A stretch of DNA of 64,000 nucleotides from Citrobacter portucalensis (GTDB lineage Bacteria > Pseudomonadota > Gammaproteobacteria > Enterobacterales > Enterobacteriaceae). Both the position numbers and the translations under genes were made by a program. This document shows positions 23,905 to 35,705 of this stretch, one piece after another. The stretch spans positions 124,001-188,000 of the forward strand of contig NZ_MVFY01000010.1 of NCBI RefSeq assembly GCF_002042885.1, written 5' to 3'. The notes under the pieces were generated by a model, which ran no database searches, was not told the DNA's origin, and saw nothing but the letters and a program-made list of their open reading frames with translations. Positions within the stretch are counted from its first letter, which is position 1. Each line of letters begins with the position of its first letter.

Positions 23905-24263
23905 TCAGCTAAGTCGTGGTGACAAACAACAGCGGGTTTATCCTAACACAGGATCGAAAGCAGGGTGAAATGATGGACGATCTGATCCGGCTGGCTTATT
24001 GATAATATACGTAACAGCAATATTATTTTAAGCGAGTATCTTCTGCCTCATTTTAATTGAATGGAGTTAAATAGCTTCATGAAAATTATGAATATGAACG
24101 TGATAATTTATCATAACCTTCTATTTTATAACGATAAATAATTACATCATCGAATTAAAAATAAGATATTCACTCCATAAAAAATGCCCAGAAAAATATA
24201 ACATCCGTTTTGACAACAGCGTTATTACCGGATTTATCTTCTTCTCTGGCATGGAGTGAAACA
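23905..24263 (+). promoter_or_regulatory. nanR-dcuD divergent intergenic region
   Basis: These 359 bases are very AT-rich and hold no gene. A 13-base palindrome TGATAATTTATCA is at 24101-24113. TTCACTCCAT at 24169-24178 is exactly complementary to ATGGAGTGAA at 24251-24260, which contains the dcuD ribosome site GGAG; a third copy with one change, ATGGAGTTAA, is at 24061-24070. Both nanR and dcuD promoters must lie here but I could not place them securely. Confidence 0.55.
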
Positions 24264-25631
24264 ATGTTCGGCATCATTATCTCTGTCATCGTTTTATTAA
24301 CGATGGGTTACCTGATCCTCAAAAACTACAAACCGCAGGTCGTGCTGGCCGCCGCCGGGATCTTCCTGATGATCTGCGGCGTCTGGCTGGGCTACGGCGC
24401 GTTGGTCGCTAACGACAAAAGCAGTGGCTATCTACTGGTCGATATTTACAATGAAATTTTGCGTATGCTCTCCAACCGCGCAGCCGGGCTGGGGTTATCA
24501 ATCATGGCGGTGGGCGGTTATGCCCGTTATATGGACAGAATGGGGGCCAGCAGAGCGATGGTTAGCCTGTTAAGCCGCCCGCTCAAGCTAATCCGTTCAC
24601 CCTATGTAGTGCTTGCCGCCACCTATGTGATTGGTCAGATCATGGCGCAGTTCATTACCAGCGCATCCGGGTTAGGTATGTTACTGATGGTGACGCTGTT
24701 CCCAACGCTGGTTAGCCTTGGCGTGAGCCGTTTATCCGCTGTTGCGGTCATTGCCACTTCGATGTCGATTGAATGGGGCATTCTGGAAACCAACTCTATT
24801 TTTGCCGCGCAGGTCGCGGGCATGAAAATCGCCACCTATTTCTTTCAATACCAGTTGCCCGTCGCGTCGTGTGTCATTGTCGCCGTCGCCATTGCGCATT
24901 TTTTCGTTCAGCGTCAATTTGATAAAAAAGCCGCACCGGAAAGTAACGGATTTGCGGAACAAAAGACGCTGGAAAACGTACCCCCGCTCTATTACGCCAT
25001 TTTGCCGGTGATGCCGCTGATCCTGATGCTGGGCTCGCTTTCCCTTGCACAAATGGGGCTAATGAAAGCAGAGTTGAATCTGGTGGTGGTAATGTTGATG
25101 AGCATGACGCTGACTATGTTTGTTGAATTCCTGCATAAACATAATTTGCGCGAAACGATGGATGATGTGCAGGCTTTTTTTGACGGCATGGGGACACAGT
25201 TTGCCAACGTTGTTACCCTGGTGGTCGCCGGTGAAATCTTTGCGAAAGGGTTGACGACTATCGGGACTGTCGACGCCGTAATAAAAGGCGCAGAGCATTC
25301 CGGTCTTGGCGGTATCGGCGTGATGATCATCATGGCGGTGGTCATCGCCGCCTGCGCAATCGTCATGGGGTCAGGCAACGCGCCGTTTATGTCTTTTGCC
25401 AGCCTCATTCCGGATATTGCCGCCGGGCTGCATATTCCTGCCGTAGTAATGATTATGCCGATGCATTTTGCCACTACGCTTGCCCGCGCGGTGTCACCCA
25501 TAACCGCTGTAATTGTCGTGACATCGGGTATTGCCGGCGTATCGCCCTTTGAAGTGGTAAAACGTACAGCAATCCCGATGGCAGTAGGATTTGTGGTGAA
25601 TATGGTAGCCACCATCGCGCTGTTTTATTGA
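24264..25631 (+). CDS. dcuD: DcuD, C4-dicarboxylate transporter family
   Basis: A 455-residue inner-membrane protein of the DcuC family. The ATG at 24264 ([18 protein letters not shown]) equals the E. coli start and length and has GGAG at 24253-24256; the frame opens 18 codons earlier at a TTG. It shows about 12 hydrophobic segments and the motifs [13 protein letters not shown] and [10 protein letters not shown]. Its substrate is unproven; by family it should exchange or take up succinate-like dicarboxylates. It diverges from nanR. Confidence 0.93.
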   Translation: MFGIIISVIVLLTMGYLILKNYKPQVVLAAAGIFLMICGVWLGYGALVANDKSSGYLLVDIYNEILRMLSNRAAGLGLSIMAVGGYARYMDRMGASRAMVSLLSRPLKLIRSPYVVLAATYVIGQIMAQFITSASGLGMLLMVTLFPTLVSLGVSRLSAVAVIATSMSIEWGILETNSIFAAQVAGMKIATYFFQYQLPVASCVIVAVAIAHFFVQRQFDKKAAPESNGFAEQKTLENVPPLYYAILPVMPLILMLGSLSLAQMGLMKAELNLVVVMLMSMTLTMFVEFLHKHNLRETMDDVQAFFDGMGTQFANVVTLVVAGEIFAKGLTTIGTVDAVIKGAEHSGLGGIGVMIIMAVVIAACAIVMGSGNAPFMSFASLIPDIAAGLHIPAVVMIMPMHFATTLARAVSPITAVIVVTSGIAGVSPFEVVKRTAIPMAVGFVVNMVATIALFY

Positions 25632-25650
25632 TACCAAAGCCAGAAAACAG

Positions 25651-25680
25651 AACAGGCCCCAAAGGGCCTGTTTTTTATTT
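25651..25680. terminator. Bidirectional terminator dcuD/sspB
   Basis: AACAGGCCC, loop CAAA and GGGCCTGTT form a perfect 9-base stem followed by TTTTATTT on the + strand. It ends dcuD; the A-rich left side is less uniform, so termination of sspB from the other strand is only possible. Confidence 0.88.
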
Positions 25681-25686
25681 CACTAC

Positions 25687-26190
25687 TTATTTCACTACGC
25701 GCAGCGCTGGACGCCCACCGCGAGGCGGTGGCGGAGTATCATCCGGATCGTTGTCGTCGCCATTATCAGGTTTATCGCCATCAATGACCGACATGACCGT
25801 TTCACTCTCAAAACCAGACGCGTCGTTGTCGTCATCATTTAAGCTGGCAACATCTTCGTCGTAGGCGGCTTCCGGTTCGAACATCGTACCGGCGCCATTT
25901 TCACGTGCATAAATTGCCAGAACGGCAGCCAACGGCACAGACACCTGACGCGGCACGCCACCGAAACGCGCGTTAAAGCGCACTTCATCGTTAGCCAGTT
26001 CCAGGTTGCCCACCGCACGCGGTGCAATATTCAGAACAATTTGCCCGTCACGCGCATATTCCATTGGAACCTGCACGTCCTGGAGCGTCACATCCACCAC
26101 CAGATGCGGCGTGAGCTGGTTGTCCAGCAACCACTCATAGAACGCGCGCAGCAGATACGGACGGCGTGGTGTTAGCTGTGGCAAATCCAT
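25687..26190 (-). CDS. sspB: ClpXP adaptor SspB
   Basis: SspB delivers SsrA-tagged proteins and RseA fragment to ClpXP. The 167 residues have the globular substrate-binding domain (MDLPQLTPRRPYLLRAFYEWLLDN... at the N-terminus), a long acidic linker rich in D/E, and the C-terminal ClpX-docking tail RGGRPALRVVK. It is 5 bases downstream of sspA and they form one operon. Confidence 0.96.
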   Translation of the reverse strand: MDLPQLTPRRPYLLRAFYEWLLDNQLTPHLVVDVTLQDVQVPMEYARDGQIVLNIAPRAVGNLELANDEVRFNARFGGVPRQVSVPLAAVLAIYARENGAGTMFEPEAAYDEDVASLNDDDNDASGFESETVMSVIDGDKPDNGDDNDPDDTPPPPRGGRPALRVVK

Positions 26191-26195
26191 ACAGG

Positions 26196-26834
26196 TTAAC
26201 CCCGGCCCAGACGCATTTCACGTTCAGGCTCAGTCAGAGAAGCCAGGAAAGAGTCACGTTCGAAGACGCGAGTCATGTACCCTTTCAGTTCTTTCGAACC
26301 TGCACCGTTGAATTCAATACCCAACTGCGGTAAACGCCACAGCAGCGGCGCCAGGTAGCAGTCTACCAGGCTGAACTCATCGCTCAGGAAGTAAGGTTTC
26401 TGGCCAAATACTGGCGCGATTGCCAGCAGTTCTTCGCGCAGACGCTTACGCGCGACTTCGGCTTCAGATGCAGAACCGTTCACGATGACGTTCATCAGCG
26501 TGTACCAGTCTTTTTCAATACGCTGCATGTACAGGCGGCTTTCACCACGCGCAACCGGGTAAACCGGCATCAGCGGCGGATGCGGGAAGCGCTCATCCAG
26601 GTATTCCATAATGATGCGAGATTCCCACAGGGTCAGCTCACGATCCACCAGTGTCGGTACGCTCTGATTCGGGTTGAGGTCGATCAGATCCTGAGGTGGA
26701 TTGTCCTTCTCCACATGCTCAATCTCGAAACTAACACCTTTCTCAGCCAGCACAATGCGGACCTGATGGCTATAGATGTCAGTAGGACCAGAAAACAGCG
26801 TCATTACCGAACGTTTGTTGGCAGCGACAGCCAT
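26196..26834 (-). CDS. sspA: Stringent starvation protein A
   Basis: SspA binds RNA polymerase and sigma-70 and helps acid and stationary-phase survival and H-NS decline. The 212 residues fold as a glutathione S-transferase (SGPTDIYSHQVRIVLAEKGV at the N-terminus, then NPNQSVPTLVDRELTLWESRIIMEYLDERFP) but lack GST activity in the known protein. The surface motif region PHPPLMP, conserved in SspA, is intact. It heads sspAB. Confidence 0.97.
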   Translation of the reverse strand: MAVAANKRSVMTLFSGPTDIYSHQVRIVLAEKGVSFEIEHVEKDNPPQDLIDLNPNQSVPTLVDRELTLWESRIIMEYLDERFPHPPLMPVYPVARGESRLYMQRIEKDWYTLMNVIVNGSASEAEVARKRLREELLAIAPVFGQKPYFLSDEFSLVDCYLAPLLWRLPQLGIEFNGAGSKELKGYMTRVFERDSFLASLTEPEREMRLGRG

Positions 26835-27092
26835 GAAAACCTCCAGGTATATTCAGAATTTTTACTGCTACCAGCCACTCAGTGGCCAGCCAGAAGTGAT
26901 GTCACCCAGACTCGGGAAAGTCATTACTGTTCAAAATACAAACAAAAAATGAACGATACCGGACATTTGGGCAGAAAATTGGATGATAGTTTACCAGATT
27001 TTGTGACCTTTGTGGTGAGTCGATTCTTGAAATGGGGAAAAAGAGGTGGCAATCAGCGGATTACCGTGGATCTGAGGCGAGAAATAACGATA
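26835..27092 (-). promoter_or_regulatory. sspA upstream region
   Basis: The gap between sspA and the rpsI terminator has no gene. ACCTGGAGG reads upstream of the sspA ATG on the minus strand as a good ribosome site. The rest is AT-rich and should contain the sspA promoter, which I cannot locate precisely. Confidence 0.5.
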
Positions 27093-27118
27093 AAAAAACC
27101 CGCCGAAGCGGGTTTTTT
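27093..27118 (-). terminator. Terminator of rplM-rpsI
   Basis: AAAAAACCCGC, loop CGAA and GCGGGTTTTTT form a perfect palindrome with A and T runs on both sides, 32 bases beyond the rpsI stop. The GC core plus U-run on the minus strand is a standard intrinsic terminator. Confidence 0.93.
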
Positions 27119-27150
27119 CGCAAATTGTCGTCTGCCGAAGCAGAGTACAA

Positions 27151-27546
<396 letters not shown>

Positions 27547-27558
27547 CTATAATCCCGA

Positions 27559-28205
<647 letters not shown>

Positions 28206-29333
28206 TTAACCGGCTAAATGTTCCCGCTTCAGATACTCTTCGCTTTGCATCTCCTGCAAACGCGACAAACAACGCTGAAATTCAAACTTCAGACGCTCGC
28301 CCTGATAAATTTCATAGAGGGGTGATGCCGCACTGACCACCAGCTTGACGTGGCGTTCGTAGAACTCATCCACCAATGCGATAAAGCGTCGCGCTTCACT
28401 CTCCATCAGCGGGGTCATGACCGGCACATCAGACAACAGCACCGTGTGAAACAGACGCGACAGCGCAATGTAGTCATGCTGACTCCGGGCATCAACGCAG
28501 AGCGTGGTAAACGACACCGCCAGCGTTTGGTTTTCGACGGCCAGCGTCTGCATCGGACGATGATTGATCTCCAGCGTTGGCGCATGTTCACCTTTGGTTC
28601 CCGCTAATGCCAGCCAAAGCTTATCCATCTGCTGGCGGGTTTCCTCATTCAATGGCGACAACCACAAATGCGCCTGCGTTAAGGTGCGCAGACGATAATC
28701 GACGCCGGCATCGACATTCATGATGTCGCAATGCTGTTTGATCGCATCAATGGCAGGAAGAAAACGCGTGCGTTGCAAACCGTTGCGATATAGCTCATCT
28801 GGCGGAATATTGGAGGTCGCCACCAGCGTAATGCCACGGGCAAACAGCGCTTTCATCAGGCCGCCGAGCAGCATGGCGTCGGTGATATCAGAAACAAAAA
28901 ATTCGTCGAAGCACAGCACGTCCGTTTCGGCCTTAAAGCGGTCGGCGATGATTTCCAGCGGATCGCTCTGCCCCTGTAAGGCAGTAAGCTCTTCATGCAC
29001 GCGCAGCATAAAACGGTGAAAGTGCAAACGCTGTTTACGTTCGCCCGGCAGGCTATGGTAGAACAGATCCATCAGCCAGGTTTTTCCGCGCCCAACTCCG
29101 CCCCACATATATAAACCACGCACCGGCGCGTTGATCGGTGACTCACGCTTGCCCAGCAACTTACCAAAACGCGCCATCAGTCCACTCTCCTGCGGCGCAG
29201 GACGTGCTGGCGTCGTAAGCGCCTGGAAAATGGTTTCCAGTCGATTCACGGCTTCGAGTTGTACGTTGTCGGGTTGATGACTGCCGTCGTTGAGGGCTTG
29301 CTGGTAACGCGATGTAGGGGAAAAGCTTTGCAT
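28206..29333 (-). CDS. zapE: Cell division ATPase ZapE
   Basis: ZapE (YhcM) is an AFG1-like AAA ATPase that acts on the Z-ring at the end of constriction, mainly under low oxygen or heat. The 375 residues show Walker A GGVGRGKTWLMD near residue 78, Walker B LCFDEFFVSDITDAML and sensor VATSNIPPDEL. The length equals the E. coli protein. It is divergent from zapG. Confidence 0.95.
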   Translation of the reverse strand: MQSFSPTSRYQQALNDGSHQPDNVQLEAVNRLETIFQALTTPARPAPQESGLMARFGKLLGKRESPINAPVRGLYMWGGVGRGKTWLMDLFYHSLPGERKQRLHFHRFMLRVHEELTALQGQSDPLEIIADRFKAETDVLCFDEFFVSDITDAMLLGGLMKALFARGITLVATSNIPPDELYRNGLQRTRFLPAIDAIKQHCDIMNVDAGVDYRLRTLTQAHLWLSPLNEETRQQMDKLWLALAGTKGEHAPTLEINHRPMQTLAVENQTLAVSFTTLCVDARSQHDYIALSRLFHTVLLSDVPVMTPLMESEARRFIALVDEFYERHVKLVVSAASPLYEIYQGERLKFEFQRCLSRLQEMQSEEYLKREHLAG

Positions 29334-29525
29334 GATGTTATTGTTATTCCTTGAGAATCGATGTGCCGTCGCTCACGGTTGACGAAAAAAAGGCCGTTCT
29401 ACATTACGTGATATAAACACGGGATTCCACTTCTACGGGATTAGCGGTTATAGTGGCATAATCAGGCGCAGGCATGGAGCCTAAAGCCAACACCCTACGG
29501 AAACACAAGACAACGGGAGATGTTC

Positions 29526-29924
29526 ATGACCTGGGAATATGCGCTAATTGGGTTAGTCGTCGGTATCATTATTGGTGCTGTAGCCATGCGTTTTGGTAAT
29601 CGTAAATTACGCCAACAGCAGGCATTGCAGTACGAACTGGAAAAAAATAAAGCTGAGCTGGAAGAGTACCGCGAAGAGCTGGTGAGCCACTTTGCCCGCA
29701 GCGCTGAATTGCTGGATAACATGGCGGACGATTATCGTCAGATTTACCAGCACATGGCGAAAAGCTCCAGCAACCTGCTGCCGGGTATGTCGCCGGAAAA
29801 CAACCCGTTCCGTAACCGTCTGGCAGAGTCTGAAGCAGGCAACGATCAGGCGCCGGTTCAGATGCCACGTGACTATTCTGAAGGGGCTTCCGGCCTGCTG
29901 CGTAGCGGCGCAAAGCGCGACTAA
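29526..29924 (+). CDS. zapG: ZapG (YhcB), membrane envelope/division protein
   Basis: A 132-residue protein with one N-terminal membrane helix (YALIGLVVGIIIGAVAMRF, about residues 4-22), then a charged coiled coil to about residue 80 and a disordered tail. YhcB proteins link cell division and envelope synthesis. The ATG at 29526 gives MTWEYALIG; a second ATG two codons earlier is equally close to the SD (GGGAG at 29515-29519), so the start is uncertain by two residues. Confidence 0.9.
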   Translation: MTWEYALIGLVVGIIIGAVAMRFGNRKLRQQQALQYELEKNKAELEEYREELVSHFARSAELLDNMADDYRQIYQHMAKSSSNLLPGMSPENNPFRNRLAESEAGNDQAPVQMPRDYSEGASGLLRSGAKRD

Positions 29925-30092
29925 CCGCACATCGTTAAGAAATTTATTGGGCGCAGCAATTGCGCCCTCCGCTTCTCTTCCTGTCCCAGCTATTATTTAG
30001 TCGTTAGCCGCATTGTGACCAAACCGAAAATTCAATAACATCAACCTGTTTTGAATCATCTTCCGTTTACTCAAGGTACGAGAGCAGGATCC

Positions 30093-31460
30093 ATGAAAAA
30101 ACAAACCCAGCTGTTGAGTGCATTAGCGTTAAGTGTCGGGTTAACTCTCTCGGCGCCATTCCCGGCCGCAGCGTCTATCCCCGGCCAGGTTCCCGGTCAG
30201 GCTGCGCTTCCCAGCCTCGCTCCGATGCTGGAGAAAGTGTTACCTGCCGTGGTGAGCGTAAGGGTTGAAGGCACCGCCACTCAGGGGCAGAAAGTCCCGG
30301 AAGAGTTCAAAAAGTTTTTTGGTGATGAACTTCCCGATCAACCGTCACAACCCTTTGAAGGGCTGGGTTCAGGGGTCATCATTGACGCAGCCAAAGGCTA
30401 CGTTCTGACCAATAACCACGTTATTAATCAGGCGCAAAAAATCAGCGTTCAGCTTAATGATGGCCGTGAGTTCGACGCTAAGCTTATCGGCAGCGACGAT
30501 CAGAGCGATATCGCACTGCTACAAATTCAGCACCCCAGCAACCTGACGCAAATTGCCATTGCTGACTCCGACAAACTCCGCGTGGGTGATTTCGCGGTGG
30601 CTGTGGGTAACCCGTTCGGTTTGGGTCAAACAGCCACCTCCGGCATTGTATCTGCCTTGGGTCGCAGTGGGTTGAACCTGGAAGGTCTGGAAAACTTTAT
30701 TCAGACTGACGCCTCTATCAACCGCGGTAACTCCGGCGGCGCATTGCTCAACCTGAACGGTGAGCTGATCGGTATTAACACTGCGATTCTGGCCCCCGGC
30801 GGCGGCAGCATCGGGATTGGTTTTGCAATCCCGAGCAACATGGCGCGCACGCTGGCACAGCAGCTGATGCAGTTTGGTGAAATCAAACGCGGTCTGTTGG
30901 GTATCAAAGGCACCGAAATGACCTCGGATATCGCCAAAGCGTTCAAACTGGACGTACAGCGTGGCGCGTTTGTCAGTGAGGTTCTGCCTAACTCCGGCTC
31001 CGCAAAAGCAGGGGTGAAATCAGGTGACGTCATTACCAGCCTCAACGGTAAACCGCTCAACAGCTTCGCCGAACTGCGTTCACGCATTGCGACAACTGAA
31101 CCTGGGACCAAGGTCAAACTGGGCCTGCTGCGTAACGGTAAACCGCTGGAGGTTGAAGTCACCCTCGATACCAGCACATCATCGTCCGCCAGCGCAGAGA
31201 TGATTGCGCCTGCGTTGCAAGGGGCTACGCTCAGCGACGGTCAGTTAAAAGACGGCACCAAAGGCATCAGAATTGATAACGTAGAAAAAAGCAGCCCTGC
31301 CGCACAGGCCGGTCTGCATAAAGATGACGTTATCATTGGCGTTAACCGCGATCGCGTAAACTCAATCGCCGAAATGCGAAAAGTGCTGGAAGCGAAACCG
31401 TCGATCATTGCTCTGCAGGTGGTGCGCGGTAACGAGAGTATTTACCTGCTCCTGCGTTAA
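30093..31460 (+). CDS. degQ: Periplasmic serine protease DegQ
   Basis: DegQ is an HtrA-family periplasmic protease and chaperone. The start at 30093 (MKKQTQLLSALALSVG) gives 455 residues with a signal peptide of about 27 residues. The catalytic triad is His109 (TNNHV), Asp139 (QSDIA) and Ser214 (GNSGGA). Two PDZ domains follow, at about 255-350 and 360-450. It precedes degS, from which it is separated by a hairpin. Confidence 0.97.
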   Translation: MKKQTQLLSALALSVGLTLSAPFPAAASIPGQVPGQAALPSLAPMLEKVLPAVVSVRVEGTATQGQKVPEEFKKFFGDELPDQPSQPFEGLGSGVIIDAAKGYVLTNNHVINQAQKISVQLNDGREFDAKLIGSDDQSDIALLQIQHPSNLTQIAIADSDKLRVGDFAVAVGNPFGLGQTATSGIVSALGRSGLNLEGLENFIQTDASINRGNSGGALLNLNGELIGINTAILAPGGGSIGIGFAIPSNMARTLAQQLMQFGEIKRGLLGIKGTEMTSDIAKAFKLDVQRGAFVSEVLPNSGSAKAGVKSGDVITSLNGKPLNSFAELRSRIATTEPGTKVKLGLLRNGKPLEVEVTLDTSTSSSASAEMIAPALQGATLSDGQLKDGTKGIRIDNVEKSSPAAQAGLHKDDVIIGVNRDRVNSIAEMRKVLEAKPSIIALQVVRGNESIYLLLR

Positions 31461-31467
31461 CGCATGC

Positions 31468-31502
31468 AACCGGACATCAGCCCCTCGTGTGATGTCCGGT
31501 TA
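31468..31502. terminator. Hairpin between degQ and degS
   Basis: AACCGGACATCA and TGATGTCCGGTT form a perfect 12-base stem with an 11-base loop, 8 bases past the degQ stop. The tail TAACTCG has no U-run, so it may be a partial terminator or mRNA-end protector. Confidence 0.6.
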
Positions 31503-31549
31503 ACTCGTGATATGCTGCTGCCGTTCCCTTTTTTAATGACGCCGCCATC

Positions 31550-32617
31550 ATGTTTGTGAAGCTTTTACGTTCGGTCGCGATTGGTTTAATCGTCGGCGCC
31601 ATTCTGCTGGCGGCGATGCCCTCTCTGCGAAAAATTAATACGCTTACCGCACCGCAGTTCGACAGTGCAGATGAAACGCCCGCTAGCTATAACCCGGCGG
31701 TTCGCCGCGCAGCGCCTGCCGTCGTTAACGTTTATAACCGCAGTATGAACAGCACAGCACATAACCAGCTTGAGATCCGCACACTCGGCTCAGGCGTTAT
31801 CATGGATCAGCGCGGCTATATCATTACCAATAAGCACGTCATTAACGATGCCGACCAAATCATCGTCGCATTGCAGGACGGCCGCGTATTTGAAGCGCTG
31901 CTTGTGGGGTCTGATACGTTAACCGACCTTGCGGTGCTGAAAATCAACGCCACTGGCGGGCTGCCAACAATCCCAATTAATAACAAACGCGTGCCGCACA
32001 TTGGTGACGTAGTACTCGCCATCGGTAACCCGTACAACCTTGGGCAAACCATCACTCAGGGGATCATCAGCGCCACCGGTCGAATTGGCCTGAACCCGAC
32101 AGGACGGCAAAACTTCCTGCAAACAGATGCTTCCATCAACCACGGAAACTCCGGCGGTGCGCTGGTCAACTCACTGGGTGAATTGATGGGGATTAACACG
32201 CTGTCATTTGATAAGAGCAACGATGGCGAAACCCCGGAAGGGATCGGTTTTGCCATTCCGTTTCAGTTGGCGACTAAAATCATGGATAAGCTGATTCGTG
32301 ACGGGCGCGTGATTCGTGGCTACATCGGTATCAGCGGTCGTGAAATTGCACCACTGCACGCTCAGGGCGGCGGGATGGATCAAATTCAGGGGATTGTAGT
32401 TAACGAAGTTTCCCCGGATGGTCCGGCAGCGCAGGCGGGCATTCAGGTTAACGATCTGATTATCTCGGTCAATAACAAACCGGCAGTGTCTGCACTGGAA
32501 ACGATGGACCAGGTGGCAGAGATTCGACCAGGTTCAGTTATCTCCGTTGTCGTGATGCGTGATGACAAACAGTTGACGCTGCAGGTAACGATCCAGGAAT
32601 ACCCAGCCACCAATTAA
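31550..32617 (+). CDS. degS: DegS, site-1 protease of the sigma-E response
   Basis: DegS is anchored in the inner membrane and cuts RseA after sensing outer-membrane porin C-termini. The 355 residues have one N-terminal helix at about 8-25, protease residues His96, Asp126 and Ser201 and one PDZ domain after about residue 255. Numbering and length are as in E. coli. Confidence 0.97.
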   Translation: MFVKLLRSVAIGLIVGAILLAAMPSLRKINTLTAPQFDSADETPASYNPAVRRAAPAVVNVYNRSMNSTAHNQLEIRTLGSGVIMDQRGYIITNKHVINDADQIIVALQDGRVFEALLVGSDTLTDLAVLKINATGGLPTIPINNKRVPHIGDVVLAIGNPYNLGQTITQGIISATGRIGLNPTGRQNFLQTDASINHGNSGGALVNSLGELMGINTLSFDKSNDGETPEGIGFAIPFQLATKIMDKLIRDGRVIRGYIGISGREIAPLHAQGGGMDQIQGIVVNEVSPDGPAAQAGIQVNDLIISVNNKPAVSALETMDQVAEIRPGSVISVVVMRDDKQLTLQVTIQEYPATN

Positions 32618-32650
32618 CGTCACGTCTGGCGGCCTACTGACCATAAAAAA

Positions 32651-32680
32651 ACCGGAGCATGTTAGCTCCGGTTTTTATTA
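32651..32680. terminator. Terminator after degS
   Basis: ACCGGAGC, loop ATGTTA and GCTCCGGT, then TTTTATTA on the right and AAAAAA on the left. It can end degS on the + strand and, with its A-run, mdh on the other. Confidence 0.9.
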
Positions 32681-32710
32681 GGCGATATCGTAGAGAGTTA
32701 GTACGTAATG

Positions 32711-32740
32711 CCTGATGGCGCTACGCTTATCAGGCCTACA
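32711..32740. repeat. REP element between degS and mdh
   Basis: CCTGATGGCGCTACGC followed by TTATCAGGCCTACA is a standard REP unit of the same type as those next to arcB and tldD. Confidence 0.85.
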
Positions 32741-32764
32741 AATACACGCAGGCCTTTCTTCGCG

Positions 32765-34072
<1,308 letters not shown>

Positions 34073-34110
34073 TTTGCATAAAAATTCATCTGTATGCACA
34101 ATAATGTTGT
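34073..34110 (+). promoter_or_regulatory. Tandem ARG boxes upstream of argR
   Basis: TTTGCATAAAAATTCATC and TATGCACAATAATGTTGT are two 18-base imperfect palindromes related to WNTGAATWWWWATTCANW, 2 bases apart. This is the paired arrangement at the autoregulated E. coli argR promoter. They end 26 bases before the argR start. Confidence 0.85.
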
Positions 34111-34133
34111 TTCTACCGCCATATTACGGGTGA

Positions 34134-34607
<474 letters not shown>

Positions 34608-34615
34608 TACCACCT

Positions 34616-34636
34616 CCCCGTCGCCTCGCGGCGGGG
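34616..34636 (+). terminator. Hairpin after argR
   Basis: CCCCGTCGC, loop CTC and GCGGCGGGG form a 9-base stem with one G-U pair, 8 bases past the stop. The run that follows is AAAACACTCTCTTTT, so efficiency is uncertain. Confidence 0.6.
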
Positions 34637-34983
34637 GAAAACACTCTCTTTTCATCCCCCTCCTTCTCTTTTCCACTGCTATTGATTTAACAAATGGTGC
34701 GTTTAACCATCAAAATACATTCACATGGTGAATGTGCAGCCTTAAAAACGCACATTTTGCAAAATCAAGTATCTACATGATTTAATTAAATTTATTTTGT
34801 GTAAGCTGTTTAAAATGCTCTTTTTAATTCCATTGAGTTATAAAAAATCATTTTCTTAACACTCAAAACCCAATGAAACAATTAGCGTGGTATTAATTTA
34901 TCGGGTGATTAGTGTATACTTGATTTTGTGATGAGGGTCACGAAACACAGACCCCAATAAAAGAATTCGACGAGGTAAATATC
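34637..34983 (+). promoter_or_regulatory. yhcN upstream region
   Basis: The AT-rich gap before yhcN has no gene. It contains a nested inverted repeat at 34697-34753: outer arms GTGCGTTTAA/TTAAAAACGCAC around a perfect inner palindrome ACATTCAC-ATG-GTGAATGT. GTATACTTGATT near 34913-34924 looks like a -10 region for yhcN. GACGAGG at 34969-34975 is the ribosome site. Confidence 0.5.
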
Positions 34984-35250
34984 ATGAAAATCAAAACTAC
35001 TATTGCAACCTTAAGCCTTCTTTCTGTTCTCTCCTTCGGTGCAAGCGCCGCGGTTACTCAGGTGAACTCACAAGAAGCACAGAATCTGCAATCCATCGGT
35101 AGCGTCTCCGTCTCTCAGATCGGTAGTTCACCAATGGACATGCGTCAGGCCATCGCCGCTAAAGCTGAAAAAGCAGGCGCCAGCAGCTATCGCGTCACCG
35201 AACTCCGTGAAGGTGCTCACTGGCACGCTACTGCAGAACTCTACAAATAA
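34984..35250 (+). CDS. yhcN: YhcN, periplasmic YhcN/BhsA family stress protein
   Basis: An 88-residue protein with a signal peptide (MKIKTTIATLSLLSVLSFGASAA, cleaved near residue 22) and a DUF1471 domain ending HWHATAELYK, the family hallmark. E. coli YhcN is linked to acid and peroxide stress. The mature part diverges from what I remember of E. coli, mainly just after the cleavage site, while the end is conserved. Confidence 0.92.
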   Translation: MKIKTTIATLSLLSVLSFGASAAVTQVNSQEAQNLQSIGSVSVSQIGSSPMDMRQAIAAKAEKAGASSYRVTELREGAHWHATAELYK

Positions 35251-35277
35251 ACCCTCGTCGTCTAAGTCCGACGACTT

Positions 35278-35302
35278 GCCCCCGCCTGCCGGGGGCTTTT
35301 TT
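35278..35302 (+). terminator. Terminator of yhcN
   Basis: GCCCCC, loop GCCTGCC and GGGGGC followed by six T's, 27 bases past the stop: a clear intrinsic terminator. Confidence 0.9.
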
Positions 35303-35307
35303 ATGTC

Positions 35308-35586
35308 TTACATTGAGTGACGAACGTTAAAACGCAACTGCCCTTCCAGCTCTTCTTCCGCTTCATCGAACAGTAAAATCAACGCGCCGTATCGCCTGCG
35401 CAGCTTGTCCGGTAAATGGACAAATTCAATCTCCAGCGGCAGCGGCAAGACTTCCCCGATCACCACCTCCCACAGAGAATCCAAATCAACAACCTTTTCC
35501 CGGGCCAGACCGAATGTGCGCGTGAACTCGCGGTAGAAATCGCCCTGATCTTCTATCTCGTCAAAATCAAATGTATAGATGTTCAT
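35308..35586 (-). CDS. yhcO: YhcO, barstar-like protein
   Basis: A small acidic protein of 92 residues in the barnase-inhibitor (barstar) family: [21 protein letters not shown], then [25 protein letters not shown], where the helix-2/acidic region resembles the RNase-binding face. No barnase-type RNase gene is visible nearby. Its target is unknown. It converges on yhcN. Confidence 0.87.
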   Translation of the reverse strand: MNIYTFDFDEIEDQGDFYREFTRTFGLAREKVVDLDSLWEVVIGEVLPLPLEIEFVHLPDKLRRRYGALILLFDEAEEELEGQLRFNVRHSM

Positions 35587-35675
35587 CTATAGCCACCATC
35601 CCGACGCCAGCTACTCTACAGACCGCCAATATCCAGGGGTCTCTCGCATTTTCAGGTAAGTATAGCCATAAAAAA

Positions 35676-35696
35676 ACCGACGCTTTTAGCGTCGGT
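35676..35696 (-). terminator. Terminator of the aaeXAB operon
   Basis: ACCGACGC, loop TTTTA and GCGTCGGT with an A-run on the left, read as a U-run on the minus strand, 10 bases beyond the aaeB stop. Confidence 0.9.
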
Positions 35697-35705
35697 TTAC
35701 AACTC

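Noticed and set aside
35251-35277. CGTCGTCTAAGTCCGACGACT after yhcN as a separate sRNA
   Set aside because: A short stem upstream of the yhcN terminator; no promoter visible, so it is more simply part of the yhcN 3' end.
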